From RYN-124 sp046262175 (GTDB lineage Bacteria; Actinomycetota; Actinomycetes; Mycobacteriales; SCTD01): DNA of 8,549 nt. Under the pieces are notes generated by a model. The model was not told the origin of the DNA, did not search any database, and saw only the letters and a list, made by a program, of their open reading frames with translations. Location of the stretch: positions 1 to 8,549 of the forward strand of contig JBHENF010000187.1 of assembly GCA_046262175.1 (NCBI GenBank), written 5' to 3'. The translations under genes and the position numbers were made by a program. Of the stretch, positions 1 to 5,937 are shown in pieces. Position 1 is the first letter of the stretch, and each line of letters opens with the position of its first letter.

Positions 1-699
1 GACCTCCCGCGAGCGCTGACGCCCGACGACGTCCCGTACATCACCGACGCCGTGCAGCAGCTGGTCCGGGAGCTCGGCGGGACGCCGCTCATCGGCTTCG
101 CGGGCGCGCCGTTCACCCTCGCCAGCTACCTCGTCGAGGGCGGGCCGTCCAAGAACCACGCGAAGACCAAGGCCCTGATGTACGGCAACCCCGAGCTGTG
201 GGCGCAGCTCCTGGGCCGGCTCGCCGACATCACGCTCGCCTTCCTGCGTGTGCAGGTCGACGCGGGCGCGTCCGCCGTCCAGCTGTTCGACTCGTGGGTC
301 GGCGCGCTGCCGGCGGCCGACTACCGGGCGTACGTCCAGCCGCACTCGGCCCGCGTCCTCGCCGCCGTGTCCGACGTGCCGCGCATCCACTTCGGTGTCG
401 GCACCGGCGAGCTGCTGGCCGACATGGGCGACGCGGGGGCGGACGTGGTCGGCGTCGACTGGCGGGTGCCGCTGGACGACGCGGTGCGCCGGATCGGGCC
501 CGGTCGCGCCGTGCAGGGCAACCTCGACCCGACGCTGGTGTTCGCGCCGCGCGAGGTGGTGACGGGGAAGGTCCGCGAGGTGCTCGAGGCCGGCAAGGCG
601 GCGGAGGGGCACGTGTTCAACCTCGGCCACGGCGTGCTGCCGGAGACGGACCCGGACGTGCTCAAGCTGATCGTGGACACGGTGCACGAGGGTCTCTAG
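1..699 (+). CDS. hemE: Uroporphyrinogen decarboxylase, C-terminal part (5' end outside window)
   Basis: Cytoplasmic enzyme that decarboxylates the four acetate side chains of uroporphyrinogen III to give coproporphyrinogen III; it needs no cofactor. The frame is open from base 1 to the TAG at 697-699, giving 232 residues of a protein usually about 350 long, so roughly the first third lies outside. Family blocks seen in order: GFAGAPFTLASYLVEGG (residues 32-48, with the conserved Tyr43), LFDSWVGALP (about 94-103), HFGVGTGELL, VGVDWRVPL, GNLDPTLVFAP and FNLGHGVLPETDP near the C-terminus. His210 in the last block corresponds to the conserved active-site-region histidine of the family. The gene points toward cgoX and chdC, but two leftward genes lie between, so it is not in one operon with them. 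The identification is secure; the true start cannot be seen. Confidence 0.97.
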   Translation, partial: DLPRALTPDDVPYITDAVQQLVRELGGTPLIGFAGAPFTLASYLVEGGPSKNHAKTKALMYGNPELWAQLLGRLADITLAFLRVQVDAGASAVQLFDSWVGALPAADYRAYVQPHSARVLAAVSDVPRIHFGVGTGELLADMGDAGADVVGVDWRVPLDDAVRRIGPGRAVQGNLDPTLVFAPREVVTGKVREVLEAGKAAEGHVFNLGHGVLPETDPDVLKLIVDTVHEGL

Positions 700-706
700 G
701 TCCTCT

Positions 707-818
707 CCCTGGAAGCCAATGCATCCAGTTCGCGCGCGTCGCGCGGATACCCCCGCTCAGGCCCCGCCCGCCGCGCCCGGGGTGGATGCATCAGGTGCCA
801 CGTCGGGCCTTCCCAGGG
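707..818. repeat. Nested imperfect inverted repeats at the hemE / MFS convergent junction
   Basis: Inner arms ATGCATCCA (719-727) and TGGATGCAT (783-791) are perfect 9-bp complements. Outer arms CCCTGGAAG (707-715) and CTTCCCAGGG (809-818) are complementary apart from one extra base. A small 5-bp hairpin, CGCGC-GCGTC-GCGCG, lies between at 731-745. No T-run follows, so this is not a canonical intrinsic terminator, but transcripts from either side could fold here. The right arms lie inside the last codons of the MFS gene, so coding constraint and chance are both possible explanations. Confidence 0.35.
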
Positions 819-2295
819 TGCGGGCGGCCACGGCGGCCGCCAGCAGCAGCACGACCGCCGCGCCGACCAGCGCGACCCGCGTACTGCTGACGTACGAGGC
901 CGCTGCCGCGGACCGCAGCTGCAGCAGCGCGTCCAGCCCGACCCCCGGCCCGGCCTTGCGCGCGACCTGCAGCGCCGGCGCGCCGCGCAGCACCGCATCC
1001 ACGAGGTCGGCGGACCGGCCGCGCGGGACGCCGAGCTGCACCAGCCGGGTCGTCAGGTCGGCTGCGAGCCGCGCCACCACGAGCGCGCCGAGCCCACCGA
1101 TCGCGACGACCCCGCCCAGCTCGCGGGCGGCGTTCACCGTGGCGGCGGCGAGACCGCGCCGGCTGCTGCTGACGGCGTCCAGCGAGGCGACGACCACCGG
1201 CGCGCCGACCAGTCCCAGCCCGATCCCGACGAGTCCAAGCAGTGCGCCCAGTACCAGCGCGCCGATGTCCGGCGTGAGCGCCGCGGCGACGAGCAACACG
1301 CCGGCAGCGGCCACCACCAGCCCGCTGACGACGGCGACGCGAGCCCGCAGCCGTACGGCCACCGGCGCTGCGACGACCAGCCCGACCGTCAGCGGCAGCA
1401 GCCGCAGCGCCGCCGGCAGCGCCTCGAGCTGCTGCACGAGCTGCAGGAACAGGCTGAGGAAGACCAGCAGCACGAACACCGCGAGGCTGGCCGCGAAGGC
1501 GGCGGCGGTCGTACCGACGAAGGCGCAGTCGGTCAGCAGCCCGCGGGGGAGCAGCGGGTCGACGGCGCGATGCTCCACCACGCCAAAGGCGGCCAGGGCA
1601 GCAAGGCCGAAGGCGAGCGCGACCGCCACCGGCCGGCCGAACCCGTCGCGGCCGGCCAGCACCACCGCGTACGTCGTCGCAGCGAGCCCGGCTGCGACGA
1701 GCACCTGACCCGGCAGGTCGAGCCGCCGCTTCGGTGACGGAGCCCCGGCCGGTGCGAACAGCACAACTGCCGCGACCGCGGCGCACAGCGGCACGTTGAC
1801 CTCGAAGACGGCCGGCCACCCGTGTGCCCGTACGAGCAACCCACCCACCACCGGCCCGACCGCAAGGGCGAGCGCGCCCGTGGCCGCCCAGATCCCGATG
1901 GCGCGCCCGCGCTCGCGGCCGTCCGGGTACGCGTCCGCCAGCACCGCCAGGCCGCCGGGGATCACCAGTGCAGCGCCCGCCCCCTGGACGGCCCGCCATG
2001 CGACCAGCGCCGTCACCGAGTCCGAGAGGGCGCACCCGATGGACGCGCCGGCGAAGACCGCCAGGCCGCCGAGGAAGACGCGGCGCCGCCCGGCGACGTC
2101 CGCGAGCGTTCCGCCGGTCAGCAGCAGCGCGGCGAGGGACACGGTGTACGCGGTGACGACCCCCTGCAGCCCGGAGACGCCGGCACCGAGGTCGCGCTGG
2201 ACGTCGCGCAGCGCCACGGCGACGACCGTGTTGTCGAGGGTGGCGGTGAACGAGGCGAGCGATGTGGCGACCAGGACGAGCGAGCGGCGCGACAC
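757..2295 (-). CDS. MFS multidrug efflux transporter, DHA2 (EmrB/QacA) type
   Basis: Predicted inner-membrane proton-driven exporter of 512 residues, the size of the 14-TM DHA2 drug:H+ antiporters. Family motifs are visible: LDNTVVAVAL in TM1 (Asp21; family form LDxTVVNVAL); motif A, GGTLADVAGRRR, in the TM2-TM3 loop (61-72); motif C, GALALAVGPVVGG, in TM5 (140-152); and GWPAVFEVNVP (159-169), the usual entry to TM6. Long hydrophobic segments follow to about residue 490, with a short Pro/Ala/Gly-rich tail. The GTG start at 2293-2295 is only 19 nt after the stop of the DUF4349 gene, so co-transcription is likely. A TACGCT hexamer 7 nt before the GTG suggests an additional leaderless promoter, and no Shine-Dalgarno sequence is seen. 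The substrate cannot be predicted. A role in tetrapyrrole export is imaginable from the neighbouring haem genes, but nothing in the protein shows it. Confidence 0.9.
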   Translation of the reverse strand: MSRRSLVLVATSLASFTATLDNTVVAVALRDVQRDLGAGVSGLQGVVTAYTVSLAALLLTGGTLADVAGRRRVFLGGLAVFAGASIGCALSDSVTALVAWRAVQGAGAALVIPGGLAVLADAYPDGRERGRAIGIWAATGALALAVGPVVGGLLVRAHGWPAVFEVNVPLCAAVAAVVLFAPAGAPSPKRRLDLPGQVLVAAGLAATTYAVVLAGRDGFGRPVAVALAFGLAALAAFGVVEHRAVDPLLPRGLLTDCAFVGTTAAAFAASLAVFVLLVFLSLFLQLVQQLEALPAALRLLPLTVGLVVAAPVAVRLRARVAVVSGLVVAAAGVLLVAAALTPDIGALVLGALLGLVGIGLGLVGAPVVVASLDAVSSSRRGLAAATVNAARELGGVVAIGGLGALVVARLAADLTTRLVQLGVPRGRSADLVDAVLRGAPALQVARKAGPGVGLDALLQLRSAAAASYVSSTRVALVGAAVVLLLAAAVAARTLGRPDVAPDASTPGAAGGA

Positions 2296-2302
2296 GCCCC
2301 GG

Positions 2303-2308
2303 AGCGTA
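2303..2308 (-). promoter_or_regulatory. Putative -10 element of a leaderless promoter for the MFS gene
   Basis: On the minus strand TACGCT (TANNNT class) is followed by exactly 7 nt and then the GTG start at 2295. This is the spacing expected when transcription begins at the start codon. The element fits within the 19-nt gap after the DUF4349 gene. No clear -35 box is visible, which is common in actinomycetes. Confidence 0.45.
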
Positions 2309-2314
2309 GGTGCG

Positions 2315-3109
2315 TCAGGCGGGAGCGCCGCGCCGCCGCACCCACCAGGCGATGACGGCCCCGGCGAGCAGCACCGGCAGGAACGGCAGCACCGCGCCGG
2401 CCGTCGCGGCCGTGACCCGCGCCGTCGCCAGGAAGGCGTGCCAGCCGCCGCGCAGCCCGCGGACGAAGCCGACGTGCGCGGCGACCGGCTCGGCCGTCGT
2501 CAGCCGCAGCGTCACCTTCGCCATCGCGACCTGCCCGGCCAGCGCGCGACTGCGCGCCTCCAGGGACTCCAACTCGCTCTGCCGCTTCGTCAGCTCCGCC
2601 TCGATGCGGATGACGTCGCTCAGGCTGGACGCCTTCTCGAGCAGCGCGCGCACCCGCTGCACGCCGGTGCGCTGCGTCGCCAGCCGTGCGTCCAGGTCGA
2701 CGACCTGCTCGGTCACGTCCTCGCTCCCGAGCCGGCGCAGCTGCTCGTCCCCCAGCCGGGCCAGGCCGTCCAGGACCGCCGTCAACCGGTCCGGAGGCAC
2801 GAGGAGCAGCAGCTGCCCGACCGGGTCGGCCGCTGCGACGTCCACGTCCTCACTCGCCACCTGGCCGCCGGCCGTACGCACCAGCGCCTCGGCCCGCGTC
2901 ACCGCACGCCGCGCGTCCGGCACGCGCACGTGCAGCTCCGCCGTCCGGACGACCGCCCGCGGGAGCGCCTGGGACACGGCCTTGACGGCGACGGGCGGCG
3001 CTCCTCGGGCGGCGGAGTCCGACGACGACGCGGCGGTGCCGCCGGACTCCGGGTTCGAGCAGCCGGTCAGCAGCACCAGCAGGGACAGAACGGCGGCGGT
3101 ACGGCGCAT
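2315..3109 (-). CDS. DUF4349 domain-containing membrane-anchored lipoprotein
   Basis: 264-residue envelope protein of unknown molecular function. It begins with a lipoprotein signal peptide: MRR, a hydrophobic core, then the lipobox LLTGC with lipidated Cys17. A Ser/Ala/Gly-rich linker (about 18-50) follows. The body matches DUF4349 as I know it: R-T-A-E-L-H-V-R-V-P from about 55, GGQVASE near 81, LLLVPPDRL near 101, the signature S-E-D-V-T-E-Q-V-V-D-L-D-A-R-L at 129-143, and then a Lys/Glu/Leu-rich probable coiled coil to about 195 (ending near AMAKVTLRL). A second hydrophobic stretch at about 228-257 ends in WWVRRR, so the C-terminus is probably a transmembrane anchor with a short cytoplasmic tail. 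The ATG start is supported by AGGAG 6 nt upstream on the minus strand. It is the first gene of a leftward pair with the MFS exporter and is divergent from cgoX. Confidence 0.88.
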   Translation of the reverse strand: MRRTAAVLSLLVLLTGCSNPESGGTAASSSDSAARGAPPVAVKAVSQALPRAVVRTAELHVRVPDARRAVTRAEALVRTAGGQVASEDVDVAAADPVGQLLLLVPPDRLTAVLDGLARLGDEQLRRLGSEDVTEQVVDLDARLATQRTGVQRVRALLEKASSLSDVIRIEAELTKRQSELESLEARSRALAGQVAMAKVTLRLTTAEPVAAHVGFVRGLRGGWHAFLATARVTAATAGAVLPFLPVLLAGAVIAWWVRRRGAPA

Positions 3110-3178
3110 CGCGCACTCCTCGGGTTGCTGCTCTGACGGCGCAGCATCCGCGCCGGTTGCACGCGGCGGGTGTCAGGA

Positions 3179-3209
3179 CGGTCACGACCTAGGCTCGAAT
3201 CCGTGACCG
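3179..3209. promoter_or_regulatory. 8-bp inverted repeat spanning the cgoX promoter: candidate operator
   Basis: Perfect arms CGGTCACG (3179-3186) and CGTGACCG (3202-3209) are separated by 15 nt. The interval contains the proposed -10 hexamer TAGGCT (3190-3195) almost at the dyad centre, and the right arm includes the GTG start codon at 3203. A repressor dimer bound here would cover the promoter. It lies in the 93-nt divergent gap to the DUF4349 gene. The symmetry is read directly; the operator role is inferred. Confidence 0.4.
3190..3195 (+). promoter_or_regulatory. Putative -10 element of a leaderless promoter for cgoX
   Basis: TAGGCT (TANNNT class) is followed by 7 nt and then GTG at 3203. 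There is no Shine-Dalgarno sequence before the GTG, which fits a leaderless transcript starting at the G of GTG. No good -35 element is seen at the usual distance. The site favours 3203 over the in-frame GTG at 3170 as the true start. Confidence 0.5.
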
Positions 3210-4549
3210 CGCCGCGTCCCGTCGTCGTCGTGGTCGGCGGCGGCATGGCGGGTCTCGCGGCCGCGTACGCGCTGCGCGAGGTCGCCGACGTGCTCGTCCT
3301 GGAGGCCTCCGGGCGCGTCGGCGGGAAGCTTCAGATCAGCGACGTCGGCGGCATCCCGGTCGACGAGGGCGCGGATGCGATGCTCCGCCGGGTCCCGTAC
3401 GCGGTGCAGCTCGCGGCGGAGATCGGGCTCGACCTGATCAGCCCGGCGGCGGGTCAGGCGTACGTCCGCAGCCGCGGCGCGCTGCGACCGCTGCCGACGG
3501 GCACGGTGCTGGGCGTGCCGGCGGATCTGGCGGCGCTTGCGCGCAGCGAGGTGCTGTCGGCGGCCGGCCTGGCGCGGGTGCCGCTCGACCTCGTCCGGCC
3601 AGGCGAGCCTGTCACCGAGGACGTGAGCGTCGGGTCGTACGTGGCCGCCCGGCTCGGTCGCGAGGTGGTCGAGCGGCTCGTCGACCCGCTGCTGGGTGGT
3701 GTGTACGCCGGCCGCGCGGACCGGCTGTCCCTGCAGGCGACGCTGCCCGCCCTGGCGGGGCAGCTGGTCCAGCACCGCTCCCTGCTCCTCGCCGCGCGCG
3801 CCTCCCGCGGCACGCCCGCGCCGGGACCGGTGTTCGCCGGCCTGCGCGGCGGGCTCGGCACCTTCCCGCCGGCGCTCGCCCGCGCCTCCGGCGCCGACGT
3901 CCGCACCGGCACCACCGTGCGCGCGCTGGAGCGGACGGGCACGGGCTGGCGGCTCGTCACCGGTTCGGCCGCCAGTCCCTCGTACGTCGACGCCGATGCG
4001 GTGGTGCTGGCCGTTCCCGCTGCGCCGGCGGCCCGGCTGCTCGCGGCGCACGTGCCCGTCGACGACCTGGCCGGCATCGACTACGCCAGCGTCGCGATCG
4101 TGACCCTGGTGCTCGACGGGCCGCCGCCCGGCCGGGGGAGCGGCTACCTCGTGCCGGCGGTGGAAGGGCTGACGACGAAGGCCGTCACCTTCACCAGCCG
4201 CAAGTGGGACCTGGACCGGACGGTCGTACGCGCGAGCGTCGGCCGCTACGGCGAGCAGGTCGAGCTGCAGCGCGAGGACGACGAGCTGGTCGCCCTCGTC
4301 CTCGAGGAGCTCGAGCGGGTCGTGGGGCCAGTGGGGGCGCTGGCCGACAGCAGGGTGACGCGCTGGGGCGGCGGACTGCCGCAGTACGCCGTGGGTCACC
4401 TCGGCCGCGTCCGCCGGATCAAGGCCTCGCTGCCCGCCGGCATCGCGGTGGCAGGGGCGGCGTACGACGGCGTCGGGGTGCCGGCCGTGGTGCGCAGCGG
4501 GCAGGAAGCCGCGCGCCGGGTGGAGAATGGGCTGCATGACAGCCCCTGA
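3203..4549 (+). CDS. cgoX: Coproporphyrinogen III oxidase, FAD-dependent (HemY-type)
   Basis: Oxidises coproporphyrinogen III to coproporphyrin III using FAD and O2 in the coproporphyrin-dependent haem pathway; older annotations say protoporphyrinogen oxidase (hemY/hemG). The protein has 448 residues, normal for the family. The N-terminal FAD site is clear: VVVVVGGGMAGLAAAYAL (7-24, dinucleotide-binding glycines), acidic Glu34 at the end of the second beta strand for the ribose, then the signature GRVGGKL (37-43). The C-terminal FAD-contact block GIAVAGAAYDGVGVPAVVRSG is at about 413-433. The GTG at 3203 is chosen because MTAPRPVVVVVGGG places the Rossmann strand normally and a -10-like TAGGCT lies 7 nt upstream; an in-frame GTG at 3170 would add 11 residues with no family resemblance. 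The stop codon lies inside chdC (14-nt overlap), so the two genes are likely translationally coupled. The adjacent chdC argues for the coproporphyrin branch rather than a protoporphyrin substrate. Confidence 0.94.
   Translation: MTAPRPVVVVVGGGMAGLAAAYALREVADVLVLEASGRVGGKLQISDVGGIPVDEGADAMLRRVPYAVQLAAEIGLDLISPAAGQAYVRSRGALRPLPTGTVLGVPADLAALARSEVLSAAGLARVPLDLVRPGEPVTEDVSVGSYVAARLGREVVERLVDPLLGGVYAGRADRLSLQATLPALAGQLVQHRSLLLAARASRGTPAPGPVFAGLRGGLGTFPPALARASGADVRTGTTVRALERTGTGWRLVTGSAASPSYVDADAVVLAVPAAPAARLLAAHVPVDDLAGIDYASVAIVTLVLDGPPPGRGSGYLVPAVEGLTTKAVTFTSRKWDLDRTVVRASVGRYGEQVELQREDDELVALVLEELERVVGPVGALADSRVTRWGGGLPQYAVGHLGRVRRIKASLPAGIAVAGAAYDGVGVPAVVRSGQEAARRVENGLHDSP
4522..4526 (+). promoter_or_regulatory. 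Ribosome-binding site deciding the chdC start
   Basis: GGAGA lies inside the end of cgoX, 9 nt before the ATG at 4536. An in-frame ATG at 4527 touches this site and could not use it, so 4536 (MTAPDS) is the better start. Confidence 0.7.
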
Positions 4550-5252
4550 TTCCGTGCGCAGTGAGTCCACGAAGGCCCGCGAGCTGAACGAGCAGTTCCT
4601 GTACACGATGTACAGCGTCTTCAAGGCGACGACCCCGATCGCAGACGACCAGCGGCAGCGGCTCGCCGAGGAGGGCCAGGCGTTCCTCGACGCGGCGCTG
4701 GAGAAGGGCGTCTACACGCGCGGGACGTACGACGTCTCCGGGCTCAAGGCGGACGCGGACCTGCTCGTCTGGTGGACCTGCCCGGAGATCGACGTCCTGC
4801 AGGACACGTACAACCGGTTCCGGCAGACCGAGCTGGGGCGGCACCTGACGCCGGTCTGGTCGAGCGTCGGCCTGCACCGGCCGGCAGAGTTCAACCGGAA
4901 CCACATCCCGGCGTACGTCCGGCGCGAGGACCCCAAGAAGTACGTCTGCGTCTACCCGTTCAACCGCTCGCTCGAGTGGTACCTGCTGCCCGACTACGAG
5001 CGCAAGGGGATGCTCAGCGAGCACGGGATCATGGGCCGCGAGTTCGAGGACGTGCGGGCCAACACGGTCGCGGCGTTCGCGCTGGGCGACTACGAGTGGC
5101 TGCTCGCGTTCGAGGCCGACGAGCTGCACCGGATCGTCGACGCGATGCGGCACCTGCGCAGCGCGCGCGCCCGGCTGCACACCAAGCTGGAGACGCCGTT
5201 CTTCACCGGCGGGAGGAAGAGCGTCGCCGACATCGTCGCGGCGCTGCCGTAG
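4536..5252 (+). CDS. chdC: Coproheme decarboxylase (HemQ, chlorite dismutase-like fold)
   Basis: Final step of the coproporphyrin-dependent pathway: two H2O2-driven oxidative decarboxylations of iron coproporphyrin III to haem b, in the cytoplasm. The protein has 238 residues, typical for the actinobacterial clade. Expected residues are present: distal-side His123 in NRNHIPAYV, the catalytic Tyr140 in CVYPFNRSLEWY, and the proximal haem ligand His163 in LSEHGIMGREFEDV. The spacings His-Tyr 17 and Tyr-His 23 equal those of the H118/Y135/H158 set described for the Corynebacterium diphtheriae enzyme. The N-terminal half carries the family block LNEQFLYTMYSVFK (17-30), and LLVWWTCPEIDVLQ is at about 76-89. 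The start is set by GGAGA at 4522-4526. It overlaps cgoX by 14 nt, so it is surely in the same operon. It converges on msrB, with an inverted repeat in the gap. Confidence 0.96.
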   Translation: MTAPDSVRSESTKARELNEQFLYTMYSVFKATTPIADDQRQRLAEEGQAFLDAALEKGVYTRGTYDVSGLKADADLLVWWTCPEIDVLQDTYNRFRQTELGRHLTPVWSSVGLHRPAEFNRNHIPAYVRREDPKKYVCVYPFNRSLEWYLLPDYERKGMLSEHGIMGREFEDVRANTVAAFALGDYEWLLAFEADELHRIVDAMRHLRSARARLHTKLETPFFTGGRKSVADIVAALP

Positions 5253-5255
5253 CTG

Positions 5256-5321
5256 CTTGATCCACGCGTCGAAAGCCGCGCCTGCAGCCGTACGAGAGCC
5301 GGGAACGGCGCGTGGATCAAG
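5256..5321. repeat. 66-bp palindromic element between chdC and msrB (REP/MITE-like or bidirectional terminator)
   Basis: Perfect 13-bp arms CTTGATCCACGCG (5256-5268) and CGCGTGGATCAAG (5309-5321) enclose 40 nt. Pairing continues inward through one T-G pair and two more pairs (5269-5271 with 5306-5308). The interior contains palindromic CTGCAG (5282-5287) and CGTACG (5289-5294). It starts 4 nt after the chdC stop and ends 20 nt before the msrB stop, filling most of the 89-nt convergent gap. A transcript from either gene would form a long hairpin, so it can act in termination or mRNA 3'-end protection, although no T-run follows. Arm length and position outside genes also fit a dispersed palindromic repeat family; only a genome search could show that. 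Confidence 0.65.
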
Positions 5322-5341
5322 GACATCGCGCGCCGTCGCGG

Positions 5342-5755
5342 TTACTCCGCGGGCTTGAGGCGCAGCGAGACGCTGTTCATGCAGAAGCGGTCGCCGGTCG
5401 GCGTCTGCGGCGCGTCCTCGAAGACGTGGCCGAGGTGGCTGCCGCAGTTGGCGCACAGCACCTCGACCCGCTTCATGCCCATGCTGCGGTCCTCCTTCAG
5501 GACCACCGCGTCCGACTCCTTCGGCGCATAGAAGCTCGGCCACCCGCAGTGCGAGTCGAACTTCGTCTCCGACTCGAACAGGTCCGCGTCGCAGGCCCGG
5601 CAGGAGTAGATGCCGACATCCTTCGTCTCGTTGTACTCGCCGGTCCACGGCCGCTCGGTGCCCGCCCTGCGGAGCACGGCGTACTCCTCCGCGGTGAGCT
5701 CCTGGCGCCACTGCTCGTCGGTCTTCTGAACCGGGTACGTCCGCTCGTCCTGCAC
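5342..5755 (-). CDS. msrB: Peptide-methionine (R)-S-oxide reductase MsrB
   Basis: Cytoplasmic repair enzyme that reduces the R-epimer of methionine sulfoxide in proteins, with thioredoxin as usual electron donor. The protein has 137 residues, normal for a stand-alone MsrB. Two Zn-binding CxxC pairs are seen, CRAC (Cys52, Cys55) and CANC (Cys101, Cys104). The substrate-pocket block HCGWPSF (69-75), the GHVFED block (109-114) and the catalytic Cys125 in GDRFCMNSVSLRL are also present. A further Cys70 is a possible resolving cysteine, but this is uncertain. The GTG start at 5753-5755 is preferred over the in-frame ATG at 5777-5779, because GAGGAGG lies 4 nt before the GTG and MQDERTYPVQK is the usual MsrB beginning. 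It converges with chdC and diverges from the polymerase gene. Placement next to the H2O2-consuming haem enzyme may reflect oxidative-stress physiology, which is inference. Confidence 0.96.
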   Translation of the reverse strand: MQDERTYPVQKTDEQWRQELTAEEYAVLRRAGTERPWTGEYNETKDVGIYSCRACDADLFESETKFDSHCGWPSFYAPKESDAVVLKEDRSMGMKRVEVLCANCGSHLGHVFEDAPQTPTGDRFCMNSVSLRLKPAE

Positions 5756-5759
5756 GTTG

Positions 5760-5766
5760 CCTCCTC
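5760..5766 (-). promoter_or_regulatory. Strong ribosome-binding site deciding the msrB start
   Basis: On the minus strand GAGGAGG is followed by 4 nt and GTG at 5755. It lies downstream of the alternative ATG at 5779, which has no such site, so the shorter protein is the likely product. Confidence 0.75.
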
Positions 5767-5821
5767 GACGCCGCCACATGCCAGGTCCAGCGTGTCAGGC
5801 GGGGACCGTGTTCCCGTCGCG

Positions 5822-5827
5822 ACATTA
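5822..5827 (-). promoter_or_regulatory. Weak candidate -10 element for msrB
   Basis: Minus-strand TAATGT matches the TANNNT -10 pattern in an otherwise very GC-rich gap and would give a 5' leader of about 60 nt ahead of msrB. No convincing -35 is seen 17-18 nt upstream. The 182-nt divergent gap 5756-5937 otherwise holds only the msrB ribosome-binding site and the polymerase promoter. Confidence 0.25.
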
Positions 5828-5905
5828 CGAGTCGCAGGTGCCACTGCTGGGACCTGCGGCGCCGGCCTCCCGGGAACCAGGGTCACCTCCGGCGTCGCGC
5901 ACGCC

Positions 5906-5933
5906 GGCACCGTGCTCGACGCCGTACGGTGCC
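5906..5933. promoter_or_regulatory. 8-bp inverted repeat over the polymerase-gene promoter: candidate operator
   Basis: Perfect arms GGCACCGT (5906-5913) and ACGGTGCC (5926-5933) are separated by 12 nt. The right arm covers the proposed -10 hexamer TACGGT (5925-5930) and ends 4 nt before the ATG. If the transcript is leaderless the repeat is not transcribed, so it would act as DNA, for example as a repressor site. The function is inferred. Confidence 0.4.
5925..5930 (+). promoter_or_regulatory. Putative -10 element of a leaderless promoter for the LigD-like polymerase gene
   Basis: TACGGT (TANNNT class) is followed by 7 nt and then ATG at 5938, with no Shine-Dalgarno sequence between. The hexamer overlaps the alternative GTG start at 5929, which makes that start unlikely. 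Confidence 0.5.
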
Positions 5934-5937
5934 AGCC

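Noticed and set aside
719..1708. Long plus-strand open frames opposite the MFS gene
   Set aside because: Low-complexity Ala/Ser/Thr/Arg translation typical of the antisense of a GC-rich gene; the minus strand encodes a full DHA2 transporter with motifs A and C.
3170..3202. GTG at 3170 as the start of cgoX
   Set aside because: It would add MSGRSRPRLES before the FAD-binding strand and would place the -10-like TAGGCT inside the gene; no ribosome-binding site supports it.
4527..4535. ATG at 4527 as the start of chdC
   Set aside because: The only ribosome-binding site (GGAGA, 4522-4526) would abut it with no spacing; the ATG at 4536 is correctly spaced.
3182..4624. Minus-strand 480-residue frame opposite cgoX and chdC
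   Set aside because: Arg/His/Gln/Ala-rich translation without family motifs; the plus strand carries two well-conserved enzymes with catalytic residues.
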